From Rhodanobacter sp. (GTDB taxonomy: Bacteria; Pseudomonadota; Gammaproteobacteria; Xanthomonadales; Rhodanobacteraceae): 64,000 bases of DNA. Where the stretch lies: positions 1 to 64,000 of the forward strand of contig JANJTA010000019.1 of assembly GCA_024711345.1 (NCBI GenBank), in the 5' to 3' direction. The translations under genes were made by a program, and so were the position numbers. Numbering within the stretch: the first letter of the stretch is position 1; each line of letters opens with the position of its first letter. Positions 52,120-60,593 of this stretch are shown here, one piece after another. The notes beneath the pieces were generated by a model that was given only the letters and a program-made list of their open reading frames with translations, made no database searches and was not told where the DNA came from.

Positions 52120-52515
52120 TCAGTCGTCCGTGCCGATGCGCAGCTGCAGGATCTTTCGACGCACGCGCTGTTCCTCGGCCGGACTGACGAGTCCTTCGTC
52201 CAGCAGTTCCTGCAGCACCTGCAGTTGGCGCAGCCGCCGCTGCGGCATGGTCGATGGCGGGGCGGCCCGCAGGCGCGTCGTCGATGACGCCGATGCCGGC
52301 GTCGCCGGGCGTGCCGTTGCCGTCGCCGTCGCCGTCGGTGCAGCGGAACAGTCCAGGCCCAGGTGCAGGCTCTACTGGAGATCGTGCAGCGTGACCCGAT
52401 GGTGCAGCCGCTCGCAACCGGCGTGGCGCAGCGTGACCGTGCCGTAGCGTTCGGCACGCGCGTCCGGGTAGCTGTTCGGGTAGATGTCGCGTTCGTTGAC
52501 GGTCAGCGGCGTCAC
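52120..52515 (-). pseudogene. Interrupted small reading frame with SHOCT-like C-terminus
   Basis: One frame on the minus strand runs from GTG 52515 to the stop at 52120 and is broken by a single in-frame TAG at 52374-52372. The first part (47 codons) contains NERDIYPNSYPDARAERYG and HRVTLHDLQ. After the TAG comes SLHLGLDC, an Ala/Thr-rich linker and a tail, RLRQLQVLQELLDEGLVSPA then EEQRVRRKILQL, which is the SHOCT pattern. Uniform frame on both sides suggests a recent nonsense mutation, or two tiny genes (ATG 52248 could start the SHOCT part). An FNR box lies just upstream. Confidence 0.5.
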
Positions 52516-52518
52516 GCC

Positions 52519-52558
52519 GGTCTATGGCGCCCCCGCTCGCGCGTTTGACCTCGATCAA
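52519..52558 (-). promoter_or_regulatory. FNR-type site upstream of the interrupted SHOCT frame
   Basis: TTGAC-CTCG-ATCAA at 52545-52558 has intact TTGA/TCAA arms. On the minus strand TAGACC (52524-52519) is 30 bp from the box centre. The implied start (about 52510) falls at the GTG of the reading frame, so translation would be nearly leaderless or begin further in. Confidence 0.5.
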
Positions 52559-52639
52559 TTGCAAGGCATGTCGTCGGCTGGCCGGCCGCTCGCGTCGCGG
52601 CCAGCGGGCGGCGGCGTGCGCCGGCACGCGGCGCCGGCA

Positions 52640-54031
52640 TCAGTCGATCTTGATCGGCTCGTGCAGACCGGGCAGCTGGACGGTGACGCCGCGCGCTTCC
52701 AGCACCTCCTGCATTGCCTGCATGCCGCGGCCGTACTCGCCGTGCACCAGGAACACCTTGCGCCGCGGCGCGTCGCCCAGCCAGGCCAGCAGCGAAGGCT
52801 GGTCGGCGTGGGCGGAGAAGCCGTTGATCGTCCACACCTGCGCGCGCACCGGGATCTCCTCGTTGAACACGCGCACGCTGGCGGCGCCGTCGATGATCCG
52901 CCGCGCCAGCGTGCCTTCCGCGGCGTAGCCGACGAACACCACGCTGCAGCGCTCGCGCCACAGGTTGTGCTTGAGATGGTGGCGCACGCGGCCGCCGTTG
53001 CACATGCCCGAGCCGGCCAGGATGATCGCGCCGCCGTCGACGTTGTTGATCGCCATCGATTCGGCCGTCTCGCGGGTGAAGTGCAGACCGGGCATGGCGA
53101 ACGGGTCGCCGTGCCGCAGTTCGTCGAGGAAGCCGTCGTCGAAGCATTCCGGATGGCGGCGGAAGATCTCGGTGGCGGAGATCGCCATCGGCGAATCGAG
53201 GAATACCCGCACGTGCTGCGGGATCGCGCCATCGAGGATGCCGCGATGCAGGTAGTAGAGGATCTCCTGGGTGCGTTCCAGCGCAAAGGTGGGGACCACC
53301 ACGTTGCCGCGCCGGTTCACCGTGTCGCGGATGGCCCGGTACATCTCGTCGACCGAGTCGGGCACCGAGCGGTGCGGGCGATTGCCGTAGGTGCTTTCCA
53401 TCACCACGTAGTCGGCCGGCGGCGCGCTGGTCGGGTCGCGCAGCAGCGGGCGGCCGGGGTTGCCCAGGTCGCCCGAGAACAGCATGCGGCGACGCTGCTT
53501 GCCGTCGTCCAGTTCGAGCAAAACGGAAGCCGAGCCGAGGATGTGGCCGGCGTCGAGGAAGCAGGCGCTGACGCCATCGACGACCGGCACGGCGTCGCCG
53601 TAGCCGAGATCCGGGCCGAAGAAGTCCAGCGCATGCAGCGCGTCGTCCAGCGTGTACAGCGGCGGCGCCACCACGTCGCCGCGGCGGTTGGTGCGCTGTG
53701 CGCGGCGTGCATCCTCTTCCTGCAGGCCGGCGGCGTCCAGCATCACCACCCGCGCCAGTTCGCGGGTGGCGGCGGTGGTGAGGATGCGGCCGCGGAAACC
53801 CCGCCGCACCAGCAGCGGGATGCGCCCGCAATGATCGAGGTGGGCGTGGGTGAGCAGCAGCACGTCGATGCCGGCCGGATCGAAGCCGAACGGTTCGGCG
53901 TTGGCGCGCTCGACCTCCTCGCTGCCCTGGAACATGCCGCAGTCGATCAGCACGCGGCGGTCGTTGCAGGTGACCAGATGGCAGGAGCCGGTGACTTGCT
54001 TGGCGGCGCCGTGGCAGCTGTAGATGATCAT
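52640..54031 (-). CDS. beta-CASP metallo-beta-lactamase RNase-like protein
   Basis: 463 residues, Ysh1/CPSF73-like bacterial family. Metal motif LTHAHLDHCGRIPLL near residue 60, with DCGMFQG before it, DAGHILGSAS, FSGDLGNPGRPLL and the beta-CASP motifs MESTYGNR, PTFALERTQEILYYL, and the last FSAHADQPSLLAW. Predicted cytoplasmic endo/exoribonuclease. An FNR-type box lies upstream with a CAGAGT -10 at exactly 32 bp. About 45 % similar by eye to the protein at 60590. Confidence 0.9.
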   Translation of the reverse strand: MIIYSCHGAAKQVTGSCHLVTCNDRRVLIDCGMFQGSEEVERANAEPFGFDPAGIDVLLLTHAHLDHCGRIPLLVRRGFRGRILTTAATRELARVVMLDAAGLQEEDARRAQRTNRRGDVVAPPLYTLDDALHALDFFGPDLGYGDAVPVVDGVSACFLDAGHILGSASVLLELDDGKQRRRMLFSGDLGNPGRPLLRDPTSAPPADYVVMESTYGNRPHRSVPDSVDEMYRAIRDTVNRRGNVVVPTFALERTQEILYYLHRGILDGAIPQHVRVFLDSPMAISATEIFRRHPECFDDGFLDELRHGDPFAMPGLHFTRETAESMAINNVDGGAIILAGSGMCNGGRVRHHLKHNLWRERCSVVFVGYAAEGTLARRIIDGAASVRVFNEEIPVRAQVWTINGFSAHADQPSLLAWLGDAPRRKVFLVHGEYGRGMQAMQEVLEARGVTVQLPGLHEPIKID

Positions 54032-54080
54032 GCATTCCTCGATGGTGCGGGTGGTGGTGGCTGGCGGCGGCCGGCGGCAG

Positions 54081-54122
54081 ACTCTGGCAGGGTAATCCGG
54101 CCGCCGGATTGATCGTCGTCAA
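54081..54122 (-). promoter_or_regulatory. FNR-type box between the RNase and GGDEF genes
   Basis: TTGAT-CGTC-GTCAA at 54109-54122. CAGAGT on the minus strand (54086-54081) is centred 32 bp from the box centre, favouring the RNase gene. On the plus strand TGCCAT (54143-54148) is near the equivalent place for the GGDEF gene but is a weak -10, so the box may control both. Confidence 0.65.
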
Positions 54123-54217
54123 TTTGGGGATCACGCCCACTGTGCCATGGTGGGCCTGTGCCGTTGCACTGCCGTGCGCGGGTAGCGGCGGGCTTCCCTG
54201 GCACGCGCGGGGTCGCC

Positions 54218-55615
54218 ATGGCCATAGTGCCTTTCCATCACGATCTGGGCGTTGTGCAGGGGTTCCTGCGCTTCTCGCGTGCGGTCGCCCTGCTGGTCTG
54301 CGCGGTGGCGCTGGTCGTGCTGGCCGGCTGGTGGTGGGATCGGCCGCTGCTGACCACGGTATGGCCGGGCCAGGCGGCGATGACGGCAAACGCGGCGATC
54401 GGCTTCGTCCTGTCCGGCAGTTCGCTGCTGCTCAGCCAGCACTACCCGCCGGGGCGGTCGAACTTCGGCCGCGGGCTGTCGCTGGCCGTGCTGGCGATCG
54501 GTGCGGTCACGCTGGCGGAATACCTGTGGGTGACCGATCTGGGCATCGACCACCTCATCGGTGGTCCGCCGGCGAACGGCTCCGGCCGCTGGCCCGGGCG
54601 CATGGGCGAACCGGTCGCGGTGGGGTTCGTGCTGCTTGGCGGGCTGGGTCTGCTGCCGGCCCGGCGCTGGCTGTACCTGCGCGAAGGATTGGCGGTGGGC
54701 CTGCTGGCGATCGCCATGAGCGGGCTGGCTTCCTACGGCATCGCACTGGCCGGCAAGAGCGAACTGCTGTTCGGGCGGATGCCGATCCACACCGCGCTGC
54801 TGTTGCTGCTGGCGACACTGGGCTGGCTGTCCGCCACACCCACGCTCGGGCTGACCCGGGTGGCCACGGCGGATACGCTGGGTGGTGCGCTGGCGCGTCG
54901 CCTGCTGCTGCCGGCCCTGCTGCTGCCGGCCCTGTTTGCGTTCGCGTTCCAGCTGCTGCAGTCGTGGCTGGGTCTGCCCGACACGCTGGCCTTCGTGTTC
55001 ATGGCCCTGTTCAGCGGCGGCGTGGCGGCAGGGATGGTGTGGTGGGCGGCGAACCTGTTCGACAAGCTGGAACGCCAGCGCCGCGAGAGCATCGCGCTGC
55101 GCAACGACGCCGGCACCGACATCCTGACCGGGCTGGCCAACCGGCGCGCGCTCGACGAGGCGCTGGCCGGCCTGCTGCGCAGCCAGCGCGAACATGACCG
55201 GATGTTCTCGCTGCTGATGCTCGACCTGGACCGCTTCAAGACGTTCAACGACGAGTTCGGCCACCTTGCCGGCGACCAGGTGCTGCGGATCACCGGCCAG
55301 CTGCTGCGCGCCGCGCTGCGGCCCTCGGACCTGGCCGCGCGCTACGGCGGCGAGGAGTTCGTGCTGCTGTTGCCGGAGACCGACGTGGCGGGGGCGAGCG
55401 AAGTGGCGACGCGCGTCCTCGATGCATTCCGCGACTTTGCGTGGCCGTACCGCGCGGTGACGGTGAGCATTGGCGTGGCGCAGGCCGCTTTCAGCGACGG
55501 CAGCGAGGATCTGATCCGGCGCGCGGACGCCGCGCTGTACGACGCCAAGCACGCGGGGCGGGACCAGACGGTGACGGCGGTGGCGCCGCCGACGGTGGCC
55601 CGGTCCAAAATCTGA
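54218..55615 (+). CDS. Membrane diguanylate cyclase (GGDEF)
   Basis: 465 residues from ATG 54218. An in-frame ATG at 54158 coincides with the predicted transcription start, so the later start is preferred. Residues 1-300 have about seven hydrophobic segments, a membrane sensor of unknown ligand. The GGDEF domain follows: TDILTGLANRRALDEAL, MLDLDRFKTFNDEFGHLAGD and the active-site ARYGGEEFVLLL (GGEEF), so it should make c-di-GMP. No RxxD inhibitory site four residues before GGEEF is clear. Divergent from the RNase gene. Confidence 0.88.
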   Translation: MAIVPFHHDLGVVQGFLRFSRAVALLVCAVALVVLAGWWWDRPLLTTVWPGQAAMTANAAIGFVLSGSSLLLSQHYPPGRSNFGRGLSLAVLAIGAVTLAEYLWVTDLGIDHLIGGPPANGSGRWPGRMGEPVAVGFVLLGGLGLLPARRWLYLREGLAVGLLAIAMSGLASYGIALAGKSELLFGRMPIHTALLLLLATLGWLSATPTLGLTRVATADTLGGALARRLLLPALLLPALFAFAFQLLQSWLGLPDTLAFVFMALFSGGVAAGMVWWAANLFDKLERQRRESIALRNDAGTDILTGLANRRALDEALAGLLRSQREHDRMFSLLMLDLDRFKTFNDEFGHLAGDQVLRITGQLLRAALRPSDLAARYGGEEFVLLLPETDVAGASEVATRVLDAFRDFAWPYRAVTVSIGVAQAAFSDGSEDLIRRADAALYDAKHAGRDQTVTAVAPPTVARSKI

Positions 55616-55633
55616 CGCGCGCCGCCGCGGATT

Positions 55634-55650
55634 CTTAAGACCCACATAAG
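55634..55650 (+). promoter_or_regulatory. PmrA/QseB-type direct repeat
   Basis: CTTAAG-ACCCA-CATAAG is the CTTAAG-N5-CTTAAG arrangement (11-bp period) bound by PmrA/QseB-type response regulators, with one mismatch in the second half. It is AT-rich against the background and lies 55 bp before the PepSY gene that starts the cluster containing such a regulator (56604). Confidence 0.6.
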
Positions 55651-55704
55651 CCGTCCCGGTTGCAATGCCGTCCAAGGCAATCCTGCCGATACCGGAGACG
55701 CACC

Positions 55705-55977
55705 ATGAAACGCACCGTCATCATCCCGCTGTTCCTCGCCGCCGCCGCGCTGTCGGCGTCCGCCTTCGCCGCCCCGCAATGCACCAATGCGCCGCGTGCG
55801 CAGTGGCTCACCGAGGCGGCGATGAAGCAGAAAGTGCTCGACCAGGGCTACACCATCAAGGTGTTCCAGGTCTCGGGCAACTGCTACGAGATCTACGGCA
55901 AGAACAAGGCCGGCAAGAACGTGGAGATCTACTTCGATCCCACCGACGGCCGCATCGTCAAGCAGAAGGGCGGTTGA
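55705..55977 (+). CDS. Periplasmic PepSY-domain protein
   Basis: 90 residues. Signal peptide 1-23 (hydrophobic stretch ending ASAFAAPQC). A single PepSY domain follows: WLTEAAMKQKVLDQGYTIK, FQVSGNCYEIYGKNKAGK and EIYFDPTDGRIV. Two cysteines, Cys26 and one in SGNC, could form a disulfide. Small PepSY proteins beside a cytochrome b and a QseBC-like pair are common; the domain may modulate the sensor or the cytochrome. First gene of the cluster. Confidence 0.85.
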   Translation: MKRTVIIPLFLAAAALSASAFAAPQCTNAPRAQWLTEAAMKQKVLDQGYTIKVFQVSGNCYEIYGKNKAGKNVEIYFDPTDGRIVKQKGG

Positions 55978-56003
55978 TCGATCACCCGAGCGAGGACAAG
56001 CCC

Positions 56004-56555
56004 ATGAACGCCACGGTCAAGGTATGGGATCCGCTGGTACGCGTGTTTCACTGGTCGCTGGCGGGCTTGTTCCTCGCCAATTTCTTCACCGAGGACGGCG
56101 AGCTGGTCCATCGCGGGATCGGCTACGCCGTGCTGGCCCTGCTCGGCGTGCGCTTCGCGTGGGGCTGGGTCGGCACGCGGCATGCGCGCTTCAGCGACTG
56201 GGTGCCCGGCCCGCGCCGCGTGCGCGATTACCTGCGCGAACGCCTGGCCGGGCGTTCGCGGCGGCAGCTGGGGCACAACCCGGCCGCCGCGGTGATGATC
56301 CTGGCCCTGCTGGCGGGCGTGCTGCTGGTGGGCGTCAGCGGCTGGCTGCAGACCACCGACGCATTCTTCGGCACGCCCTGGCTGGAGGAACTGCACGAAC
56401 TGCTGGCCTATGGCGTGCTGGGGCTGGTGGTGCTGCACGCGCTGGCGGCGGTGGGCGAGAGCGTGCACTACCGCGAGAACCTGGTCGCCGCGATGATCCA
56501 CGGCCGCAAGCGCGCGCTGGAGCACGACGATGGTGGCGAGGCGGGCATGCGATGA
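56004..56555 (+). CDS. Cytochrome b (b561/hydrogenase-type)
   Basis: 183 residues, four membrane helices. It starts KVWDPLVRVFHWSLAGLFL, the di-heme cytochrome b signature (His in FHW), with a second His in GELVHRGIGY, a third in ELHELLAYG and the fourth in VLHALAAVGESVHY. It probably accepts electrons from quinol or passes them to a periplasmic cytochrome c. Follows the PepSY gene by 26 bp. Confidence 0.85.
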   Translation: MNATVKVWDPLVRVFHWSLAGLFLANFFTEDGELVHRGIGYAVLALLGVRFAWGWVGTRHARFSDWVPGPRRVRDYLRERLAGRSRRQLGHNPAAAVMILALLAGVLLVGVSGWLQTTDAFFGTPWLEELHELLAYGVLGLVVLHALAAVGESVHYRENLVAAMIHGRKRALEHDDGGEAGMR

Positions 56556-56603
56556 ATTGCCTCAGGACCGCCGCGCGCACGGCCTGCTGACTAGAATCGG
56601 TCC

Positions 56604-57278
56604 ATGCGCATCCTGCTAGCCGAGGACGACCGGGCACTGGGGCAGGCGCTGGCCGACGGCCTGCGCCAGCTCGGCTATGCGGTGGACTGGATCACCGACG
56701 GCGCCCAGGCTGCGGCCGCGCTGGCCGATACCAGCTACGCCGCCGCAGTGCTGGACTGGAACCTGCCGCGCAGCAGCGGGCCGGCGATCATCGCCGGCAT
56801 GCGCCGGCGCAAGGACGCCACCCCGGTGCTGCTGCTGACCGCCCGCGACGAACTGGCCGACCGCGTCGCCGGGCTGGACGCCGGCGCCGACGACTACGTG
56901 GTCAAGCCGGTGCACCTGGACGAACTGGCCGCCCGCCTGCGCGCGCTGCTGCGCCGCGCCGACGGCCAGCTCGAGCCGGCGATCCGCGTCGGCGCGCTGG
57001 AGGTCACTCCGGCCGCGCGCAGCGCCACGCTGGCCGGCACGGCGCTGGAGCTGACCGCGCGCGAGTACGCGCTGCTGGAGATGCTGGTGCGGCACCCCGG
57101 GCGCGCCTACTCGCGCGAGCAACTGGAGGACGCGCTGTACGGCTGGGATCGCGAGGTGGCCAGCAACGCGGTGGAGGCGCACATCCATCACCTGCGCCAC
57201 AAGCTGGGCCCGGGCTGGATCCGCACCCTGCGCGGCATCGGCTACGCGATCAACCCGCCCGCCGGCGAGCCCGCATGA
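56604..57278 (+). CDS. OmpR-family response regulator (QseB/PmrA-like)
   Basis: 224 residues. Receiver domain with acidic pocket LLAEDDRAL, phosphoacceptor Asp51 (VLDWNLPRSSG), Thr in LLLTARDE and Lys in VVKPVHLDE. The C-terminal winged helix ends with VEAHIHHLRHKLG and RGIGYAI. It overlaps the kinase gene by 4 bp. The PmrA/QseB-like box at 55634 suggests that it controls its own cluster. Confidence 0.93.
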   Translation: MRILLAEDDRALGQALADGLRQLGYAVDWITDGAQAAAALADTSYAAAVLDWNLPRSSGPAIIAGMRRRKDATPVLLLTARDELADRVAGLDAGADDYVVKPVHLDELAARLRALLRRADGQLEPAIRVGALEVTPAARSATLAGTALELTAREYALLEMLVRHPGRAYSREQLEDALYGWDREVASNAVEAHIHHLRHKLGPGWIRTLRGIGYAINPPAGEPA

Positions 57279-58654
57279 TCCGCCCCTCGCTCAACCGGCG
57301 GCTGGTGCTGCGGCTGGTGGCCGGGATCGTGCTGGTGTGGTGCGCCGCCGCCGGCTGGCTGGCCTGGCGCAGCCTGCACGAGGTCGACGAGATCTTCGAC
57401 CAGATGCTGGTGCGCAGCGCCGCCAGCGTGCTGGCGGTGATGCCGGCCGCGCCGCCGTCGGGCGTCGCGGCGCAGCTGCCGGATCGGCCGCTGCTGGACT
57501 CCGATGCCACCGCGCATCGGCCTGCCATCACCGTGCGCGACGCGCGGGGCCGGCTGCTGGTGGCCAGTGCCGAGCTGCCCGCGCTGGAGTTCGATCCGGG
57601 CGATGCGCACCTGCACACGGTCAACCATGCGCAGCGACGCTGGCGGGTGTTCCAGCGCTGGGACGCGCAGCAGAAATACTGGATCCAGGTCGGCGCGCCG
57701 CTGGAGGAGCGCGACGAGCTGGTGCGCAAGCTGCTGGCGCCGGCGCTGCTGTCCCTGCTGGCGTTGCTGGTGCTGGTGCCGCCGACGGTGTTTGCCGGTT
57801 TGCGCGGCGGGCTGCAGCCGCTGCGCCGACTGACCCGGCAGCTGTCCACCGACACCCACCCGGCAGGCGCCTCGCTCACCGACGCGCGGGTGCCGGTCGA
57901 GCTGGCGCCGTTCACCGAGGCGATCGACCGGTTGGTGGCGCGGCTCCAGCGCAGCCTCGAGCACGAGCGCCGCTTCACCGCCGACGCGGCGCACGAATTG
58001 CGCCACCCGCTGGCGGCGCTGCGGCTGGAGCTGGACCTGGCCGGGCGCGACGAGGATGCGGCCGCCCGCGCGCGGCACCTGCAGCGCGCGCAGGACGCGC
58101 TGGACCGCATGCAGCGTCTGGTGGCCCAGCTCTTGATGCTGGCGCGGGTCGAGAAGCTGACCGAGCTGGACGACGCCGGGCCGCTGCGGTTGGCCAGCGT
58201 CGCCGAAGCCGCCTTGCGCGACGCCAGCGAGCGCGCGGCGGCGCGTTCCATCGAGCTGTCGCTGGACCACGACGGCAACGACTTCGTGCTGGGCAGCCGC
58301 AGCCTGCTCGGCATCCTGGTGCAGAACCTGCTGGACAATGCGTTGCGCCACACGCCCGAACACGGCCAGGTGAACGTGCGCGTCGGCGGCCGCGACGAGC
58401 GGGTGAGCCTGGAGCTCAGCGACAGCGGCGCCGGTTTTGCGCCAGACGACATGGCGCGGCTGGGCGAGCGCTTCCACCGCCCCGAGGGCAGCGTGGGCGA
58501 GGGCAGCGGGCTGGGCCTGTCGATCGCCCAGGCGATCGCCCAGCTGCACCACGGCGAGCTGAACTTCGGGCGTTCCGCACTGGGCGGCGCGCGGGTCAGC
58601 CTGAGCCTGCCGCGGGTGGCGACCGACGCGCCGCATGCGCCCACCTACACCTGA
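57275..58654 (+). CDS. Sensor histidine kinase (QseC-like)
   Basis: 459 residues, two membrane helices (about 10-30 and 160-180) around a periplasmic sensor of about 130 residues. Then HAMP, the H-box FTADAAHELRHPLAALRLEL, N-box NLLDNALRHTPEHG, and G-boxes DSGAGFAP and EGSGLGLSIAQ. Overlaps the response regulator. The signal is unknown; QseC relatives sense metals or other cues, and the PepSY protein may be its partner. Confidence 0.93.
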   Translation: MIRPSLNRRLVLRLVAGIVLVWCAAAGWLAWRSLHEVDEIFDQMLVRSAASVLAVMPAAPPSGVAAQLPDRPLLDSDATAHRPAITVRDARGRLLVASAELPALEFDPGDAHLHTVNHAQRRWRVFQRWDAQQKYWIQVGAPLEERDELVRKLLAPALLSLLALLVLVPPTVFAGLRGGLQPLRRLTRQLSTDTHPAGASLTDARVPVELAPFTEAIDRLVARLQRSLEHERRFTADAAHELRHPLAALRLELDLAGRDEDAAARARHLQRAQDALDRMQRLVAQLLMLARVEKLTELDDAGPLRLASVAEAALRDASERAAARSIELSLDHDGNDFVLGSRSLLGILVQNLLDNALRHTPEHGQVNVRVGGRDERVSLELSDSGAGFAPDDMARLGERFHRPEGSVGEGSGLGLSIAQAIAQLHHGELNFGRSALGGARVSLSLPRVATDAPHAPTYT

Positions 58655-58692
58655 GCCCAAGCAGCATTCCCCACCTCTTCGCGGAGCGAGCC

Positions 58693-59115
58693 ATGAGCGA
58701 AACCCCCCGCAAGCTGAGCTTCCAGGTCACCTCCCGCCGAACCGACGCGCACGGCAGCGTCGCCCGCTGCAAGGGTGCCGAGCTGCAGCTGGATACCGAC
58801 CTGGCTGGCCGCACGGATGCGTTCAACCCCGCCGAATTGCTGCTGGCCGCGTTGTCGGCGTGCATGATCAAGAGCATCGAGCGGGTCGCGCCGATCCTCG
58901 AGTTCCAGTGGCGCGGGGTCGAGGTGCGCGTGCACGGCGTGCGCCAGGACGTGCCGCCGCGGCTGGAATCGATCGACTACGAGATCCTGGTGGACAGCGA
59001 CGAGAGCGAGCAGCGACTGGCCCTGCTGCACGACAACGTGCGCAAGTACGGCACGGTGTTCAACACGGTGGCGCCGGGTACCCGCCTCGCCGGCGTGCTG
59101 CGGCGGGCCGGCTGA
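58693..59115 (+). CDS. OsmC/Ohr family protein
   Basis: 140 residues. NPAELLLAALSACMIKSIERV carries one conserved Cys in the usual OsmC helix. The second peroxidatic Cys position is not apparent, and the early strand contains a Cys in ARCKGAE instead. YgaP-like OsmC proteins of this type may not be full peroxidases. It lies 38 bp behind the kinase gene, possibly in the same transcript. Probable role: organic peroxide or thiol stress. Confidence 0.8.
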   Translation: MSETPRKLSFQVTSRRTDAHGSVARCKGAELQLDTDLAGRTDAFNPAELLLAALSACMIKSIERVAPILEFQWRGVEVRVHGVRQDVPPRLESIDYEILVDSDESEQRLALLHDNVRKYGTVFNTVAPGTRLAGVLRRAG

Positions 59116-59213
59116 AGCGCAGCCGGCGCCGCGCCGACGGCCGCCGTCGTTGCCGTGCGATCGGCAGCGGTATCGCCGGTGCCGGAGGCCTGGCGCCGCG
59201 AGGCGCAGGTCGC
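59116..59213. other. Short gap between convergent genes
   Basis: No gene. CGACGGC/GCCGTCG near 59135-59149 can form a short hairpin followed by TTG, which may be a weak terminator for the OsmC gene. Confidence 0.3.
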
Positions 59214-59684
59214 TCAGCGTGGGGCATGGAAGTGCTCGCGGAACGGTTGGCGGAATTGCTGGTGGCAGCCCAGGCAGGCGCCCTGCACGTTGGCGAACGC
59301 GGCGATCGCCGCCGCGCCGTCCTGCCGTTGCGCGGCCTGCGCCAGTTGCTGCGCGGCGTCGTGGGCCTGGCGGTCGTAGTCGCGGAAGTGGCCGGCGTCC
59401 TTGCCCATGAAGGCGAGGATGCGCAGCTTCTCCGCCAGCGGCGGCTGCGGGTGGTCGGCGATGCGCGCGGCCCGCTGCGCCACCGCGGGCCAGTCCTCGC
59501 GCGCGATGCCGTCGGTGACCTCCTGCATGTCCTTGCCCAGATCCCGCATGATCGCGGTCAGCGCCAGCGGCGTGGCCTGGTCCGGCGGATTGGCCGCGCG
59601 GGCCGGCAGCATCGTACCGCCGGCCAGCATCGCCATCAGGGCGAGCGCGACGGGTGGCGTGGTTAGGCGTAGCGTGAACGACAT
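59214..59684 (-). CDS. Class II cytochrome c (c'/c-556 type)
   Basis: 156 residues. The signal peptide ends near PARAANP (residue 30). Four-helix-bundle layout with the heme c motif at the C-terminal end, GACLGCHQQFRQPF. A Met in TAIMRDLGKDM at helix 1 sits where c-556 proteins have the sixth ligand; cytochromes c' lack it. If the site is five-coordinate, it could bind NO. Upstream of it and downstream of the LOG gene, on the same strand. Confidence 0.85.
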   Translation of the reverse strand: MSFTLRLTTPPVALALMAMLAGGTMLPARAANPPDQATPLALTAIMRDLGKDMQEVTDGIAREDWPAVAQRAARIADHPQPPLAEKLRILAFMGKDAGHFRDYDRQAHDAAQQLAQAAQRQDGAAAIAAFANVQGACLGCHQQFRQPFREHFHAPR

Positions 59685-59738
59685 CGGCGATCTCCTTCGG
59701 GGCTAGGGATGGACGGCACGTGCAAGGCGCGCTCGCGC

Positions 59739-60593
59739 TCATGCCGGCGGCTCGCCGCCGTAGAACGCATGCATGGCGGCAACGGCTTGCTCGGCGGTTT
59801 CGACCACGCTGACCAGTTCGGCGTCGCGGGCGTCGAGCATGCCCTGTTCGATCAGGAACTCCAGGTCGCAGGCGCGGCGCCAGAACGCGCTGCCGACCAG
59901 CACGATCGGCAGGCGCGGCATCTTGCCACTCTGCACCAGGGTCAGCACTTCGAACAATTCGTCCAGCGTGCCGAAGCCGCCGGGAAAGGCCACGAGTGCC
60001 TTCGCGCGCATCATGAAATGCATCTTGCGCACGGCGAAATAATGGAAGCGGAAGGCCAGCTCCGGGGTGATCCAGCTGTTCGGCCGCTGTTCGCGCGGCA
60101 GCGTGATGTTGAGCCCGATCGAGCGTGCGCCCGCCTCGTGGGCGCCGCGATTGGCCGCTTCCATGATGCCCGGGCCGCCACCGGTCACCACCACGAAGTC
60201 CCGGCGCCCCTCGCACTGGAAACGGCACGAGACGATTTCCGCGAAGCGGCGCGCTTCCTCGTAGTAGCGGGCGCTGGCCAGCCGCTGCCGGGCGGCGGCG
60301 AGTTCGCGTGCCAGCTCCGGCTGTTCCGGATGGGCCTGCGCGTGCGCCGCCAGTCGCACCACGTCGGCCTGGGCCTGCTCCGGTGCGCAGGTTCGCGCGC
60401 TGCCGAGCACCACCACGGTGGAACGGATGGCGTGTTCATGCAGCGCGATTTCGGGTTTGAGCAGTTCCAGCTGCAGGCGCACGCCGCGCAGTTCGTCGCT
60501 GGCGAGGAACTCGAGGTCCTCCTGCGCCAGCTGGTAGGCCTTGCCATGCATGATCGCTTCCTGCCGCCGCTTGCTTTCGTCGGTACCGTTCAT
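59739..60593 (-). CDS. LOG-family protein (TIGR00730)
   Basis: 284 residues. The nucleotide-monophosphate phosphoribohydrolase signature is GGGPGIMEAANRGA and PGGFGTLDE. An N-terminal extension of about 70 residues contains LGSARTCAP. The family includes cytokinin-forming LOG enzymes and PpnN; a PpnN-like role in nucleotide salvage is plausible. Starts within the stop of the beta-CASP gene (ATGA), so the two are co-translated. Confidence 0.88.
   Translation of the reverse strand: MNGTDESKRRQEAIMHGKAYQLAQEDLEFLASDELRGVRLQLELLKPEIALHEHAIRSTVVVLGSARTCAPEQAQADVVRLAAHAQAHPEQPELARELAAARQRLASARYYEEARRFAEIVSCRFQCEGRRDFVVVTGGGPGIMEAANRGAHEAGARSIGLNITLPREQRPNSWITPELAFRFHYFAVRKMHFMMRAKALVAFPGGFGTLDELFEVLTLVQSGKMPRLPIVLVGSAFWRRACDLEFLIEQGMLDARDAELVSVVETAEQAVAAMHAFYGGEPPA

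Noticed and set aside
54158..54217. Longer N-terminus of the GGDEF protein from ATG 54158
   Set aside because: The predicted FNR-dependent start is at about 54157, and the extra 20 residues are Arg/Gly-rich and unrelated to the membrane domain.
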